Shown here: positions 42,201 through 49,074 of the stretch, piece after piece
Position numbering within the stretch: position 1 is the stretch's first letter
Layout of the letters: every line of letters starts with the position of its first letter
From: Castor canadensis
Taxonomy: Eukaryota > Chordata > Mammalia > Rodentia > Castoridae
DNA length: 64,000 nucleotides
NCBI RefSeq assembly: GCF_047511655.1
Contig: NC_133389.1
Coordinates: forward strand, 43,000,295 to 43,064,294
Direction of reading: 5' to 3'
Program-made: the position numbers and the translations under genes
Notes under the pieces: model-generated
The model's database searches: none
What the model was told of the DNA's origin: nothing
Seen by the model: the letters and a program-made list of their open reading frames with translations, nothing else

Positions 42201-44323
42201 AATGTCTATTGGCTTTCCCCACTTAACACCCCTCCCATGCTGGAGTTCAAATTCAGGACCTCACGCGTGCTAGACAAATGCTCTACCACTCAGCTATATC
42301 CCCGGCCCTTGGCTTTTTTAAGTTGCCAGATTTTGCTGTGATTAGTAATACATCTGTAGATAACTAAAAGAATAAACTAAAACAGAGTTCTGGAAAAACT
42401 GTAGCAGAAAAAAAATCAGATAAGTGGAAGAAAATGACCAAAGAAAAAGTAAAATTCTCCAAAGTAAAGGTATGAGGCTTTAAATAGTGCCCAAAAGCAT
42501 ATATGAATAAAGTGTAGATCCATTATAAAGCACATTTTGAAATTTTTTAAATAAAAATGAAAGAAAGTACTTAAAAGGTTCTATAGGAAAAATAAGTAGG
42601 AATCAGAAATGTATTAACTTTCTTAGCAATGCTGATAGCTGCAAGATTGTGTCTTCCAGATTTTAAGGAGAAATAATGTTCAACCTAGAATTTTTTTTGA
42701 CCTAGTCAAACATCAATTCAATTGTGAGGGTAGACAGTGGCATTCCAGTCATTCCAGTAACTCGTTCATAGATGCATTTGTGCATCCGTGCACGCGCGTG
42801 CACACACGCACACACACACACACACTTTCCCCTGTGGGCCCTTACTTAAGAAGCTCTTGACGGATGTGCCTCAGAAAGTTAAGTAAATCAAGTAAAAGAC
42901 ATGAAACAGAAGTCCAGATGATAGCAGCTAGTCCAGACTAGATGAAGCAGAAGGTCAGGGCAGGGGGAATTGAGCTTGGGAAATGAAGGAACTGATAGAT
43001 GATTTGTATTTCTATGAGTACATCAATTATTAATGGTATAGGGCATATCTACTGGGCCTTTCTTACAAAGTAATAAGTTATATAGAAAACTGTAGTTAAT
43101 CTCAGTTTAACAAAGAAACCAGAATTAGCTCACATAATCTTAATAATATATACTCTGATTTAACCAAAACTTATGATATAACTATATTGGGAGACTGGAG
43201 GGAGGAGTAGTGGGTTTGGTGGTTTAACTCCTTTATTGCCATGGTAAGAAGTCAGTAGACAGTGTCTGAAGTTAACCAAGCAAGAAATATCAGAACTCTT
43301 ACTGTCTTAAAGTATGAAAGTAAATGTTAGAACAAACAGCTAGAAGAGTTGAAATATGTATTACTTTTGGCTGATGAAAATGCATTGGACTGGAACTTCT
43401 TATTCTTATAACTCTTTTATGTGTTATGTACACATTTAATAAAAAACAAATTTTAAGACCTTAAAGGAAAGTCAAAGCTGATGTTGATATACCAGTAATA
43501 ATACAATTGACTTCCCTTTCCTTTTATTTTCTCCATTTCACTGGTAAAGAAGCTATAAAAAGTAAAGTGATTTCTGTGACCTCAAGTTAGTACAAGACCC
43601 AGAGCTAAAAATGAGTAATTTCTTACTCCTGAGGCAGCACTCCAGAGTTGTTTCATTCACTTTTATCATAATTATTCTTTTTTTTCATATTTTGGAAATT
43701 ATTTTGAGAAATGTTGCTAAGGTATTTTCCTTCCTTCTCCTTCCTCTGAGTGTGAACTCAGGACTACACCTTGAGCCATTCAAGCAGCCCTTTGTTTGGA
43801 CGGGTTTTTTCAAGACAGGGTCTCATGAACTCTTTGCCTGGACTGGTTTCGAACTGCAGTTCTCCTGATCTCTGCCTCCTTAGTAGCTGATCACAGGCCT
43901 GAGCCACTCTTTAATTTTCTTTAGATGTGGGATAAAACTTTTCTATTGCCAGTGCACTTTTTCGCTATAAATAAAGAAAAATGGTTGCAGTACAGGAGGT
44001 TGGGTTTTGTGTGTGAAGTTCCTATATTTTGTCCATTAAAATGCTATTATAATTATATTACAACAGTAAATACGATAGTATAATACAGTATAAATTTAAT
44101 AGTAATGGCAAAAATAGAAACTGTTGCTTGTGCATGTTGATGTATTTTCCCCAATAAAGGAATACAAAGAAAGCTGGGTTTGTATAGTAAGTTTCAATTA
44201 TTTTTGTCTCTAAAATGCTCTTGGTCCTTATTATGAACATTAGAAATACAAAGTTAGACCTCCTGGCTTTGCAATAGAAGAGAAAGGCACAATTTGTTGA
44301 GTTACTTCAAGTTTCCTGCCTTA

Positions 44324-44357
<34 letters not shown>

Positions 44358-47300
44358 TGTGAGTGTGTGTGTGTGGTGCTGGGGATGGAGCGCAGGGTCT
44401 CATGCATGCTATACAAGTACTCTGTCACCAAGTTATACCCCCTACCCTCCTGCCTTAATTTTGATGATATACAGGAAACACCACTAAGAAGTAAAGCACT
44501 TTACTTTAGAGTGTTATTTTTAGTGCAGTTTTTTAAAATTATTTATCTCTATTTTTTCTGGTCATAATCTGTGACCTGATATTTGAAGTAAGGCAGAAAT
44601 ACAGATTACATTATTATATGACTATGTACCAGTAGACTAGATAGTACCTATTATCTAGTTTTTCTGTGTTACCAAGATATAAAATAATGTAAGCAGTAAA
44701 TTTAAACAGTGTATGGTCATGTACCACATAATGACATTTCAGTCAGCCGTAAGCTGCATGTGCAGTGGCAGTCCCATAAAGTTACATTGCATAATGACAA
44801 AATCACCTAATGACACATTTCTCAGACTGTACCTCCATTGTTCAGTGATGCCTGACTGTATTTAAAAATCCTAACATATGGTTATGACTTGTCTATTTTA
44901 TTCAAGTATAATTGTTATTACTTGACTGTGATTCAACCAGTTAGAAAATTGTAGGAAAAAAGTCAGATGACAAAGTCTGAGTCCTTTTCTATTTTTCTGT
45001 CTGTGTTTGCTCTGTGAAGACTGGCACGCAACCTTTTAATCGTGCGATGCTCTTCAATGTGGGCTTCAAAGAAGCTATGAAAGACAGTGTCTGGGACTGT
45101 GTGATCTTCCACGATGTGGATCATCTACCTGAAAATGACCGGAACTATTATGGATGTGGAGAAATGCCACGTCACTTTGCAGCAAAGCTGGATAAATACA
45201 TGTACATGTAAGTGATATGCACTATTCTGGTTATTGTATGATGTACAGTTATAGCATTGAAATGGTACCAGCATTACGTGCCTAACTCTGACAGAGCTCA
45301 GGAGCCTAAAGAACACCATCTTTAACTCCAGGCTGTCCTGGGAGAGCCAGGACGTAGAGTGGCTTGTCATCTATCTGAACATTTCGTATTATATAAGGTT
45401 TGGGTGTAGTATGGTGGGATGGAGCCTGGTTCAGCCGAATTCTCACACTTGTAGGACTTGGTCAGTTACGTATATTTTTGAAATTTGGTTTCCTTTTCAC
45501 TGGAATGATATCCCCCATCTGTAGGACTCCTCAGTGGGCTCACACTTGCCCTGGGCCTTCCCTTAGTAGCTCCATAGCCCATGCTGGCCCCTACTACTTT
45601 CTTTCCCCTTAGAAATGGTTCAGGGTCATGAAGGTTTTCCTTCTGTAATGTTTCTTCTTCCTAAACTTACTCATTCCTTGACCTGTCTTAATTATAAGAA
45701 ACAAATCTTTTCATTTGCTGACAACTGGAGATACCTTAAAATTTAAACAATTATCAGAGCTGTGAGAATAACTGAAGTTGACATGAACAAATAAGATCTA
45801 ATCTGATAAAGAGATCACAGTTTTCATTGACTGATAGAAATGGAAAAAAGAGAAAACTGTTGTCTGGAGCAGGGAAAATGTTGCCTATGTCATAATTTTG
45901 GCTGGTGTCTGACCTACAAAGTAGAGAGAGACTCAAAGTTCCATTGACATGAGCTAATGAATTGGCATCAAAATCAGAAAAGAAAAAAACAAAACTAATG
46001 AAAAAACAAGAATGTTTGGGGGGACAGTGTTTTAGTTTTGCTAAGTCACTGTCATCATTACAAATTATCTTCCTTATTATTCTCCATCTGAACTCCAAGT
46101 CTGGAGTTTTTTGGGGGGAAGCTGTCAGGGTTTATGATCTGGCTCTTAAGACTTATGGAAACTTGATTTTAGTCAGCTGACTAGAATTAGATTAGATCCA
46201 GGGTAAGTGATTTTCACTAAAAAACATCATAAAAGCTCATGCAAACTGAGAATTCTGAGTTAATTTTTTATTTTTAAAAATACCAGTTTCTAATGGATAA
46301 TACATTCATATCCATTGGACTAGTCCCAGGATTTGTAGGAGATCTGGGAGACTTGCTTAGAAATTGGAAGGTAGTATAGGAAGAGTGGCATGGGTGGGAC
46401 AGTGCATACTTTTGTCATAGGATGAAGCCTAGGGAAGAGTCTCAACCCACCATTGTGCTCACACTCTGACCCCAGGTAACCATGCAGACTGTGTTTCTCC
46501 TGCTGTGGAGAGGGTAAGATAGGCACGACAGTATTTTGCTCTGGTTTCTTTTCTTTAGTTATCTGTGAGAACTTCGTTTTATCTTAGTCTTTTTCCATTG
46601 TGTACTATATTGGTTGTTTCCACCTAAGCAAGACAGCAAGTAGACCTAATTAGGCTAAATGGTTTATACATGTCAGTAAGCACACACCCACATTTATTGG
46701 GTGTCTTTTATCTTTTTTTTTTTTCCTTCAGTGTTGGGGATGAAACCTAGGGCCTCACACATGCTAGGCAAATGCTGTATCACTGAGCTACACCCCAAGC
46801 CCTTATTAATATCTTGGTACTAATGATCTTAGATTTCTCACAAACCTAGGTAAGAATAATACAACTGGTATAGAAAATACAGCACTGACTCTCTGGGAGA
46901 CCCATCAGTACTGTTCCCTAGAACTGTGGGCATCCACGTGTAACCCTTGTGGAATCTTCCTGATACAGTATGGTTATCTTTAGGGCAAGTGTTGCTGTTA
47001 TTATCTTGGGGTGTCCTTGGCCCAGGTTGAGTGCAAGACTGCTTTCTCCTACAGTCTTCTGGCTCTGTGTGGGAGTTGTTTTTCTCTGATTCTGTGTGCC
47101 ACATAAGATTCCAACTGCAAACAGCACTTCCTCCCCACAGCAAGTGAATCAAGTACCTTACAAATTGTTAAATCTGCTCTTTTCCTTTTTCTGAGACAGT
47201 TTTGTTTTTGCTCCAGCCAAATGTCCATCATCTTGATTTTTGGGTGCTATGCCTGGTTATGTTTTCTCTGTTGTGCTGCATGTTCTCCTGACCCCTTAAG

Positions 47301-49074
47301 GCATACCACTCCCAAGAAGCACATTTTGGGCCATGGGAGAGTCCTACAGTCTTAGGGGTTGCTACCTCAACATCGAAAAACCAATTCCTATCTAATTTAA
47401 CAGCTTAGATTATTAAAAATGTAGCTTAAAAATATTGCATGATTTGATAGGTTATTTGGAATATAAGTTGAGGAAAGGGTAAGGAAAATAAAATTCAAAT
47501 TTTGAAATAGTTATTTCTCTAAATATTAATCCATTTAAAATAAATATGTTCATAAATAACCATGAATGTTTTGTTTTTCCAAATAGAATTGTTGTAAGGC
47601 AGCTAGTCATTTCAGTATTCAGGGCTAGATTTGCTTTTCTAATTTGTATTATCCTGTTTTATATAATAAGCAATGCATTTATAAATTTAGTTACTTTAAA
47701 AATGTTATTAATTTAGCAAAATCTAACATTGCATTGGTAGTACTGATTGATTAATAAAGTTTGGTTTTATTGTGAGAATATTATATAATTTTTGAACACG
47801 GGTTTTGAGTCTTAAAAATTAGCAGTATTAAATATTGAATTTCAGTTGCTACAGTATTACTTTGTGTTTAACATAGCACAGTATTTGTTCACCATAATAT
47901 TAAAATGTTTTGTTTCTTGGCTTACATTTTCCAGAACACTATTTAATCAGTCCAGTTATTTATTTGGAAAATAGGGATATATTTTACCAAGTATATGAAA
48001 CACTAAAAATTTCATCTCATATTATGATTTCATTTTTAACATGCTGTGTCCTGCTTTCTTTTTTAGTCTCCCCTATAAAGAGTTTTTTGGTGGTGTAAGT
48101 GGACTGACTGTGGAACAGTTTAGAAAGATCAATGGTTTTCCTAATGCCTTCTGGGGATGGGGAGGAGAAGATGATGACCTTTGGAACAGGTATGTTGAGA
48201 TACATATAGTTTAATAATAGAATTTCTAAGTTTCATTTCTATGAGGTAAATTATATTTGCCTATTCCAAGAAAGGAGTCTTAGTGATAAAAAATTGTGAG
48301 GCTCCTCGGTCCTGTTTTTTATTTCTCTCTTTCATTAAGCATCTTCTAAAATTATTGGTAGCATGCACATTTTGCATTTTGAAATTGAAATTATATAATC
48401 CATTTTTATTTTGTAGAGTTCACTATGCTGGATATAATGTAACCAGACCAGAGGGAGACTTAGGAAAATACAAGTCTATTCCTCATCACCATCGAGGAGA
48501 AGTCCAGTTTTTAGGACGGTAAGTTTAATGTCATCTACAAAACTATTTAATATATGACAGTTTAAAAAAGATACTGCATCCCAAAGCAGTCTGCCAAAGA
48601 GATGTTTGCTTATGAAAGGAAAACATTTTTAGAGCTTCTTTTGAAGATAGACACACATGCACACATATTTATGATACATTAAAGAACCCAGTTACCTAAT
48701 TAAAAAACTGTTTCCTGAAGATAAAATTATATTTCAGGTGGGATTTTTGAGAGTAAAAATGGTAATTTAGAGTAATTGTTTAGAGACTTTTAAATATCCA
48801 TGAGATCCAATATTGTAAAGAACTGTAAATGCTTTAATTACAACATGACCTAGAACATATTTTGCACCAATTTCCCTATTTGAATATGATTCTGTCACTT
48901 TTTTGTTTTCTTCTCTAATGCTGTAGGTATAAATTACTAAGGTATTCTAAAGAGCGTCAGTACATCGATGGGTTGAACAATTTATTATATACACCAAAAA
49001 TATTGGTTGATAGGTTGTATACAAATATATCTGTAAACCTCATGCCAGAATTAGCTCCAATCGAAGACTATTGA
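6150..49074 (+). CDS. B4GALT6: B4GALT6, beta-1,4-galactosyltransferase 6 (lactosylceramide synthase), exons 2-9
   Basis: Type II Golgi glycosyltransferase of family GT7 that moves galactose from UDP-galactose onto glucosylceramide, giving lactosylceramide, the precursor of most gangliosides. This role is known for the family, not shown here. Seen in sequence: eight exons with GT..AG borders and matching phases encode residues 39-382 (numbering assumes a 38-codon exon 1). They include the stem with NGT, NSS and NFT glycosylation sequons, the conserved [14 protein letters not shown] start of the catalytic domain at residue 158, [11 protein letters not shown] near 202, the metal-binding DVD motif at about 228-230, and WGWGGEDDD at about 288-296. 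The protein ends in APIEDY and TGA. No frameshift or stop is visible, so the gene looks functional. The protein text matches B4GALT6 rather than its close paralogue B4GALT5 as I remember them. Start codon, transmembrane anchor and promoter are outside the window. Confidence 0.97.
6566..6672 (-). repeat. B1-like (7SL-type) SINE
   Basis: Antisense B1: gagacagggtctcattatgt, agcccaggctggcctagaat and ctcttgcctcagtgttgaaa. It lies 300 bp after exon 2. Confidence 0.75.
9541..9645 (-). repeat. ID/tRNA-type SINE with internal GCATGC expansion
   Basis: Antisense: C/T-rich tail, gattgaacccaagacctgag, then three near-copies of agcatgc, then gtgagctacactccag. The repeated agcatgc replaces the usual single catgctaggcaagc. 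Confidence 0.7.
11622..12075 (-). repeat. Long composite SINE (tRNA-type unit plus B1-like arms)
   Basis: Antisense: ggtactgggatccaaaatca .. actctaccacttgagctgt, then gagatagggtcttatg .. cagtagctgga, then two B1-like arms with accaccacacccagct and cccaggctgacctcaaacc. The same order appears at 34755, 37417 and 53041, so it is a genuine composite family. Confidence 0.8.
12777..12890 (+). CDS. B4GALT6: B4GALT6 exon 3
   Basis: 114 nt. The acceptor is tctccaag and the donor is gtaagt. It encodes about residues 78-116 of the stem: [20 protein letters not shown], then NFT and CPEKLPYM. Both NSS and NFT are N-glycosylation sequons, and the Cys is one of the conserved lumenal cysteines. It ends on the first base of an Arg codon, completed by GG of exon 4. 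Confidence 0.96.
13270..13366 (-). repeat. B1-like SINE
   Basis: Antisense: ttgagacaaggtcttgatgc, agccaggctggccttgaat and gtttgtgccaccataccccc. Confidence 0.72.
13400..14570 (-). repeat. Old LINE-1 ORF2/3' region fragment
   Basis: On the + strand it reads like antisense L1: gatggacatttaggtgattt, aattgattcctgaggtggaa, aatagtatctcattgtttta and further phrases in the right order, heavily decayed. Confidence 0.55.
14577..14660 (-). repeat. LINE-1 3'-end scrap
   Basis: tcttttttttatttctttat, then tcatatgtgcatacattgtt and taggctatttctcc, matching the extreme 3' end of the LINE-1 copies at 14849 and 24694. Only about 80 bp are present. Confidence 0.65.
14682..14781 (-). repeat. tRNA-derived SINE
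   Basis: Antisense: cagtactgtactggagtttg, aactcagggggctcatgctt and accacttgagccactccacc. Flanked by gaaattag on both sides, a likely target-site duplication. Confidence 0.8.
14849..16671 (-). mobile_element. 5'-truncated LINE-1 with target-site duplication
   Basis: The minus strand holds the C-terminal part of L1 ORF2 ([43 protein letters not shown] and upstream [12 protein letters not shown]) broken by stops and frameshifts, then a 3' UTR and poly(A), seen as T's at 14848-14857. Flanks are agacattatatttct at 14834-14848 and agacgttatatttct at 16672-16686, a 15-bp duplication with one mismatch. About 1.82 kb, so it lacks the 5' UTR, ORF1 and most of ORF2. Dead copy, antisense in intron 3. 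Confidence 0.9.
16705..16960 (+). repeat. MER5-like hAT DNA transposon fragments (two units)
   Basis: Phrases such as cagtcacctgaatggtctt and, later, aatctcatccctggctgcac with agtagaatgactggagagat resemble the MER5 consensus (tctcaaccctggctgcacattag..). The block lies directly after the LINE-1 right target duplication. Family call from memory. Confidence 0.5.
17670..17805 (+). repeat. MIR-like fragment
   Basis: The order tgtgacctcagcgaagt, cctatctgtaaaacctcaga, gttgtgagcatgaagtgaag and cagtgcttggagcttgatag follows the MIR core and 3' part. Degraded and partial. Confidence 0.5.
20878..21005 (+). repeat. MER5-like fragment
   Basis: Reads as the middle of the MER5-type hAT element: tgaatcagctggaaagcttg, aaaaatgcaggctgac, then acttctagtacaagtctgtg. 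Old, diverged and non-coding. Confidence 0.45.
21035..21353 (+). repeat. Composite SINE, sense
   Basis: gctggttgtggtggctcatg, gtgagaccccatctcaac, ctgtgatcccagatactctg and gagaccctatctgagaaat (B1-like arms), then gtggctcaaatgg .. ggcaagcataaggtcctgag .. ttcaaactccagtactgtc (tRNA-type unit) and an A-rich tail. The same composite as at 11622, in the opposite direction. Confidence 0.8.
23541..24244 (-). mobile_element. LINE-1 fragment lacking its 3' end
   Basis: Nearly identical to 24753-25447 of the neighbouring copy. It starts abruptly at ctccccctgcccccac with no poly(T) and stops at gtgcaggtgct, where unrelated cccatcacaaaagct begins. The minus strand carries the ORF2 end ([33 protein letters not shown]) and 3' UTR. 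No flanking duplication was found. Confidence 0.85.
24694..26237 (-). mobile_element. 5'-truncated LINE-1 with 18-bp target-site duplication
   Basis: Flanked by exact tttaacctttaaatttct at 24676-24693 and 26238-26255. The minus strand runs from ORF2 text such as [32 protein letters not shown] and [18 protein letters not shown] through the ORF2 end, a C-rich (antisense) 3' UTR and a poly(T). About 1.54 kb. A 155-codon stretch of ORF2 is still open, so the copy is fairly young, but it cannot be autonomous. Confidence 0.93.
26489..26577 (-). repeat. ID-type SINE with target-site duplication
   Basis: Antisense: a T run, then gtgctggggtcgaacccagg, gcctcacgcatgctaggcaa and gctgtaccaccgagctacat. 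Flanked by tcaaaggcttt at about 26472 and 26578. The sequence is close to consensus, so it is a young insertion. Confidence 0.85.
28430..28640 (+). mobile_element. LINE-1 3'-end fragment, sense to B4GALT6
   Basis: ggagggtataagtgttatgt, atgaaaatggaaaaatgaga, ggtgaatttaactaagatat and ccacaatgtactcctagtac, then an A-rich tail. It matches about 29813-30005. No coding capacity. Confidence 0.75.
28667..28795 (+). repeat. B1-like SINE with A-rich tail
   Basis: gctgagtgtggcagtacaca, tggcattcaggaggctaagg, gatcagcctgggctacatat and ccctgtctcac, then (aaaac)n. Sense. Confidence 0.8.
28798..28965 (+). repeat. Two tRNA-type SINE units separated by a (GA)/(GACA) microsatellite
   Basis: First unit: gggcctagctcagtagtaca .. 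ccctgggtcaatccctggta. The microsatellite is at about 28870-28895. Second unit: ctggaaagcacagggccctg .. agttcaaaccccagtatcat, then an A-rich tail. Confidence 0.75.
29017..30015 (+). mobile_element. 5'-truncated LINE-1, sense to B4GALT6
   Basis: It begins around caacaaatgttggcgaggat, encodes broken ORF2 C-terminal text ([47 protein letters not shown]), then a 3' UTR and A-rich tail near cataaaaaaatcg. It differs in 3' UTR from the antisense copies, so it belongs to another subfamily. It lies 450 bp before exon 4. Confidence 0.85.
30467..30591 (+). CDS. B4GALT6: B4GALT6 exon 4
   Basis: 125 nt. The acceptor is ttcacctgcag and the donor is gtgagg, with AAG as the last exon codon. It encodes about residues 116-157: [12 protein letters not shown], then [21 protein letters not shown] and RWK. 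It contains an NVS sequon and ends exactly on a codon boundary before the catalytic domain. It follows a 17.6 kb intron. Confidence 0.96.
31325..31376. repeat. Exact 26-bp tandem duplication
   Basis: 31325-31350 and 31351-31376 are identical (each begins ataccagaatgattttacat). It lies in intron 4. Confidence 0.95.
33296..33370 (-). repeat. tRNA-derived SINE with target-site duplication
   Basis: Antisense: gtgctactacagtttgaact, gccacttgagccatgaccc. Flanked by ttaatacagacttttt and ttaatacggacttttt, one mismatch. Confidence 0.8.
34153..34248 (-). repeat. ID-type SINE
   Basis: Antisense: a T run, ggtggtggggattgaaccca, gggtcttgcacatgctaact and cattgagccacaccccc. Confidence 0.75.
34755..35062 (-). 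repeat. Composite SINE
   Basis: Antisense: cagtactggggattgaactc .. tctactatttgagccactcc, then B1-like arms with accaccacacccagctta, gcctcaaaccataatcc and gtgtgagtcatcatgcctga. Same architecture as at 11622 and 37417. Confidence 0.78.
35090..35170 (-). repeat. ID-type SINE
   Basis: Antisense: atggtgctggggattgagcc, cagggcttcatgcatactag. It sits immediately after the composite SINE. Confidence 0.7.
35512..35602 (-). repeat. B1-like SINE fragment
   Basis: Antisense: gttttgagacagagtgttac, tgtagcccaggctggcctga. Diverged and partial. Confidence 0.65.
35640..36060 (-). repeat. Old LINE-1 3' end
   Basis: Reads like antisense L1 3' UTR: atttgacatgtaattgtaca, aatgaccaaatcaggataaa, ttagcatttctgtctcctta and ggctatgagtgagaatatgg, in the right order. 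Confidence 0.65.
36652..36768 (+). CDS. B4GALT6: B4GALT6 exon 5
   Basis: 117 nt, 39 whole codons, residues 158-196. The acceptor is ttgttttaaag and the donor is gtgaga. It encodes [18 protein letters not shown] and on to EFAFYVIEQ. The IPFRNR segment is the family signature at the beginning of the UDP-galactose-binding fold. Confidence 0.97.
37417..37746 (-). repeat. Full composite SINE with 17-bp target-site duplication
   Basis: Flanked by exact aagcatagataattctt at 37400-37416 and 37747-37763. Antisense order: poly(T), gtgctagggtttgaactcag, .. then accaccacacccagcttat, ctgggctgacctaaaactgt, gtgagccactgtgcctggcc. The shared duplication proves that the tRNA-type unit and the B1-like arms moved as one element. 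Confidence 0.9.
38560..39250 (-). repeat. Old LINE-1 fragment
   Basis: Antisense ORF2/3' text in order: agcccattgttaacacttgg, tttaatttgtatttccttc, catcttttgtctacttttta, ggttaatccattttaaatta. Strongly decayed. Confidence 0.55.
40600..41390 (+). repeat. Old mammalian repeat, family not assigned
   Basis: Ordered phrases ggggatactgcagtgaacaa, tgttccaggcagggcaggag, atgtcacatttaaaat and gatggtgatgacctggacta match a widespread old repeat seen in many mammalian introns. It explains the chance 60-codon frame at 40.8 kb. Family name not certain. Confidence 0.4.
41905..42355 (+). repeat. MaLR (MLT1-like) solitary LTR, interrupted by a SINE
   Basis: It contains aagtgacttgccagcatcat, then cttgccagccatgtgagcga, agtggatccttttgtcccag and a final gaataataaatgtctattgg, as in MLT1 LTRs. 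The SINE at 42218-42306 splits the element just before its 3' end, and ttaagttgccagattttgct resumes after it. It is a non-coding relic of an old endogenous-retrovirus-like element. Confidence 0.55.
42218..42306 (-). repeat. ID-type SINE nested in the MaLR-like LTR
   Basis: Antisense: catgctggagttcaaattca, ggacctcacgcgtgctagac, accactcagctatatccccg. ttggcttt occurs on both sides, a probable target duplication. Confidence 0.72.
42788..42826. repeat. CA/CG alternating microsatellite
   Basis: gtgcacgcgcgtgcacacac followed by a pure CA run. Alternating purine-pyrimidine with CG steps, a Z-DNA-prone tract. Confidence 0.9.
43745..43912 (-). repeat. Composite SINE, internally deleted
   Basis: Antisense: gtgtgaactcaggactacac .. 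cttgagccattcaagcagcc joined to a B1-like arm, caagacagggtctcatgaac .. ggtttcgaactgcagttctc. One arm is missing compared with 37417. Confidence 0.7.
44327..44447 (-). repeat. ID-type SINE with TA/GA/GT compound microsatellite tail
   Basis: The flanking duplication cctgccttaat is at about 44316-44326 and 44448-44458. Inside, from the left: (TA)n, (GA)n, (GT)n, then ggtgctggggatggagcgca and tcatgcatgctatacaag. The microsatellite occupies the place of the poly(A) tail of the antisense element. Confidence 0.82.
44695..44870 (+). repeat. Old interspersed repeat, family not assigned
   Basis: tggtcatgtaccacataatg, then acatttcagtcagcc, cagtcccataaagttacat and cacctaatgacacattt follow a repeat pattern common in mammals. 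It ends about 150 bp before exon 6. Confidence 0.45.
45020..45207 (+). CDS. B4GALT6: B4GALT6 exon 6
   Basis: 188 nt, about residues 197-259. The acceptor is ctctgtgaag and the donor is gtaagt. It carries [11 protein letters not shown], then [15 protein letters not shown], whose DVD is the Mn2+/UDP-Gal binding motif of beta-4-galactosyltransferases, then [12 protein letters not shown]. It ends two bases into an Ile codon that exon 7 completes. The frame also stays open for a few bases past the donor, but gtaagt and the phase of exon 7 fix the border. Confidence 0.97.
45208..48066 (+). other. B4GALT6 intron 6
   Basis: 2.86 kb, mostly unique AT-rich sequence with one antisense ID-type SINE at 46.71-46.80 kb. 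The acceptor is preceded by a pyrimidine tract ending in cttttttag. No other feature is recognised. Confidence 0.85.
46712..46803 (-). repeat. ID-type SINE
   Basis: Antisense: T run, gtgttggggatgaaacctag, ggcctcacacatgctaggca and actgagctacaccccaagcc. Confidence 0.8.
48067..48189 (+). CDS. B4GALT6: B4GALT6 exon 7
   Basis: 123 nt, about residues 259-300. The acceptor is cttttttag and the donor is gtatgt. It encodes [13 protein letters not shown], then the family signature [18 protein letters not shown]. The Glu-Asp-Asp-Asp run is the catalytic and acceptor-binding centre in the GT7 family. Confidence 0.97.
48190..48416 (+). other. B4GALT6 intron 7
   Basis: 227 bp, the shortest intron. It runs from gtatgt to ttttgtag, with no repeat inside. 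Its length is not a multiple of three, so retention would shift the frame. Confidence 0.9.
48417..48518 (+). CDS. B4GALT6: B4GALT6 exon 8
   Basis: 102 nt, about residues 300-334, after an intron of only 227 bp. The acceptor is ttttgtag and the donor is gtaagt. It encodes [20 protein letters not shown] and a His triplet (HHHRGEV), with an NVT sequon. The histidine-rich stretch falls where relatives supply a metal-ligand His; that assignment is inferred. Confidence 0.96.
48519..48926 (+). other. B4GALT6 intron 8
   Basis: 408 bp, from gtaagt to atgctgtag, unique AT-rich sequence with no recognised repeat. Confidence 0.9.
48927..49074 (+). CDS. B4GALT6: B4GALT6 exon 9, coding part with stop
   Basis: 148 nt coding, about residues 334-382 plus TGA at 49072-49074. 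The acceptor is atgctgtag. It encodes [19 protein letters not shown], a NIS sequon, and the C-terminus [12 protein letters not shown]. It continues without interruption into the 3' UTR. The segment reads LLYTPKILV where I remember LIYRPKILV in human, an ordinary species difference. Confidence 0.96.

Larger units (their letters stand above)
36769..45019 (+). other. B4GALT6 intron 5
   Basis: 8.25 kb. It holds a composite SINE with clear target-site duplications (37.4 kb), old LINE-1 (38.6-39.2 kb), an old unassigned repeat (40.6-41.3 kb), a MaLR-like LTR (41.9-42.35 kb), a CA repeat (42.79 kb), SINEs at 43.7 and 44.3 kb, and another unassigned old repeat at 44.70-44.87 kb. The remainder looks unique. 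Confidence 0.85.

Noticed and set aside
45754..46098. 114-codon open frame on the minus strand in intron 6
   Set aside because: Low-complexity hydrophobic text with no family resemblance, no promoter context, and antisense inside an intron. Most likely chance.
46838..47152. 104-codon open frame on the minus strand in intron 6
   Set aside because: No recognisable domain and overlapping open frames in other phases of the same stretch, a sign of chance.
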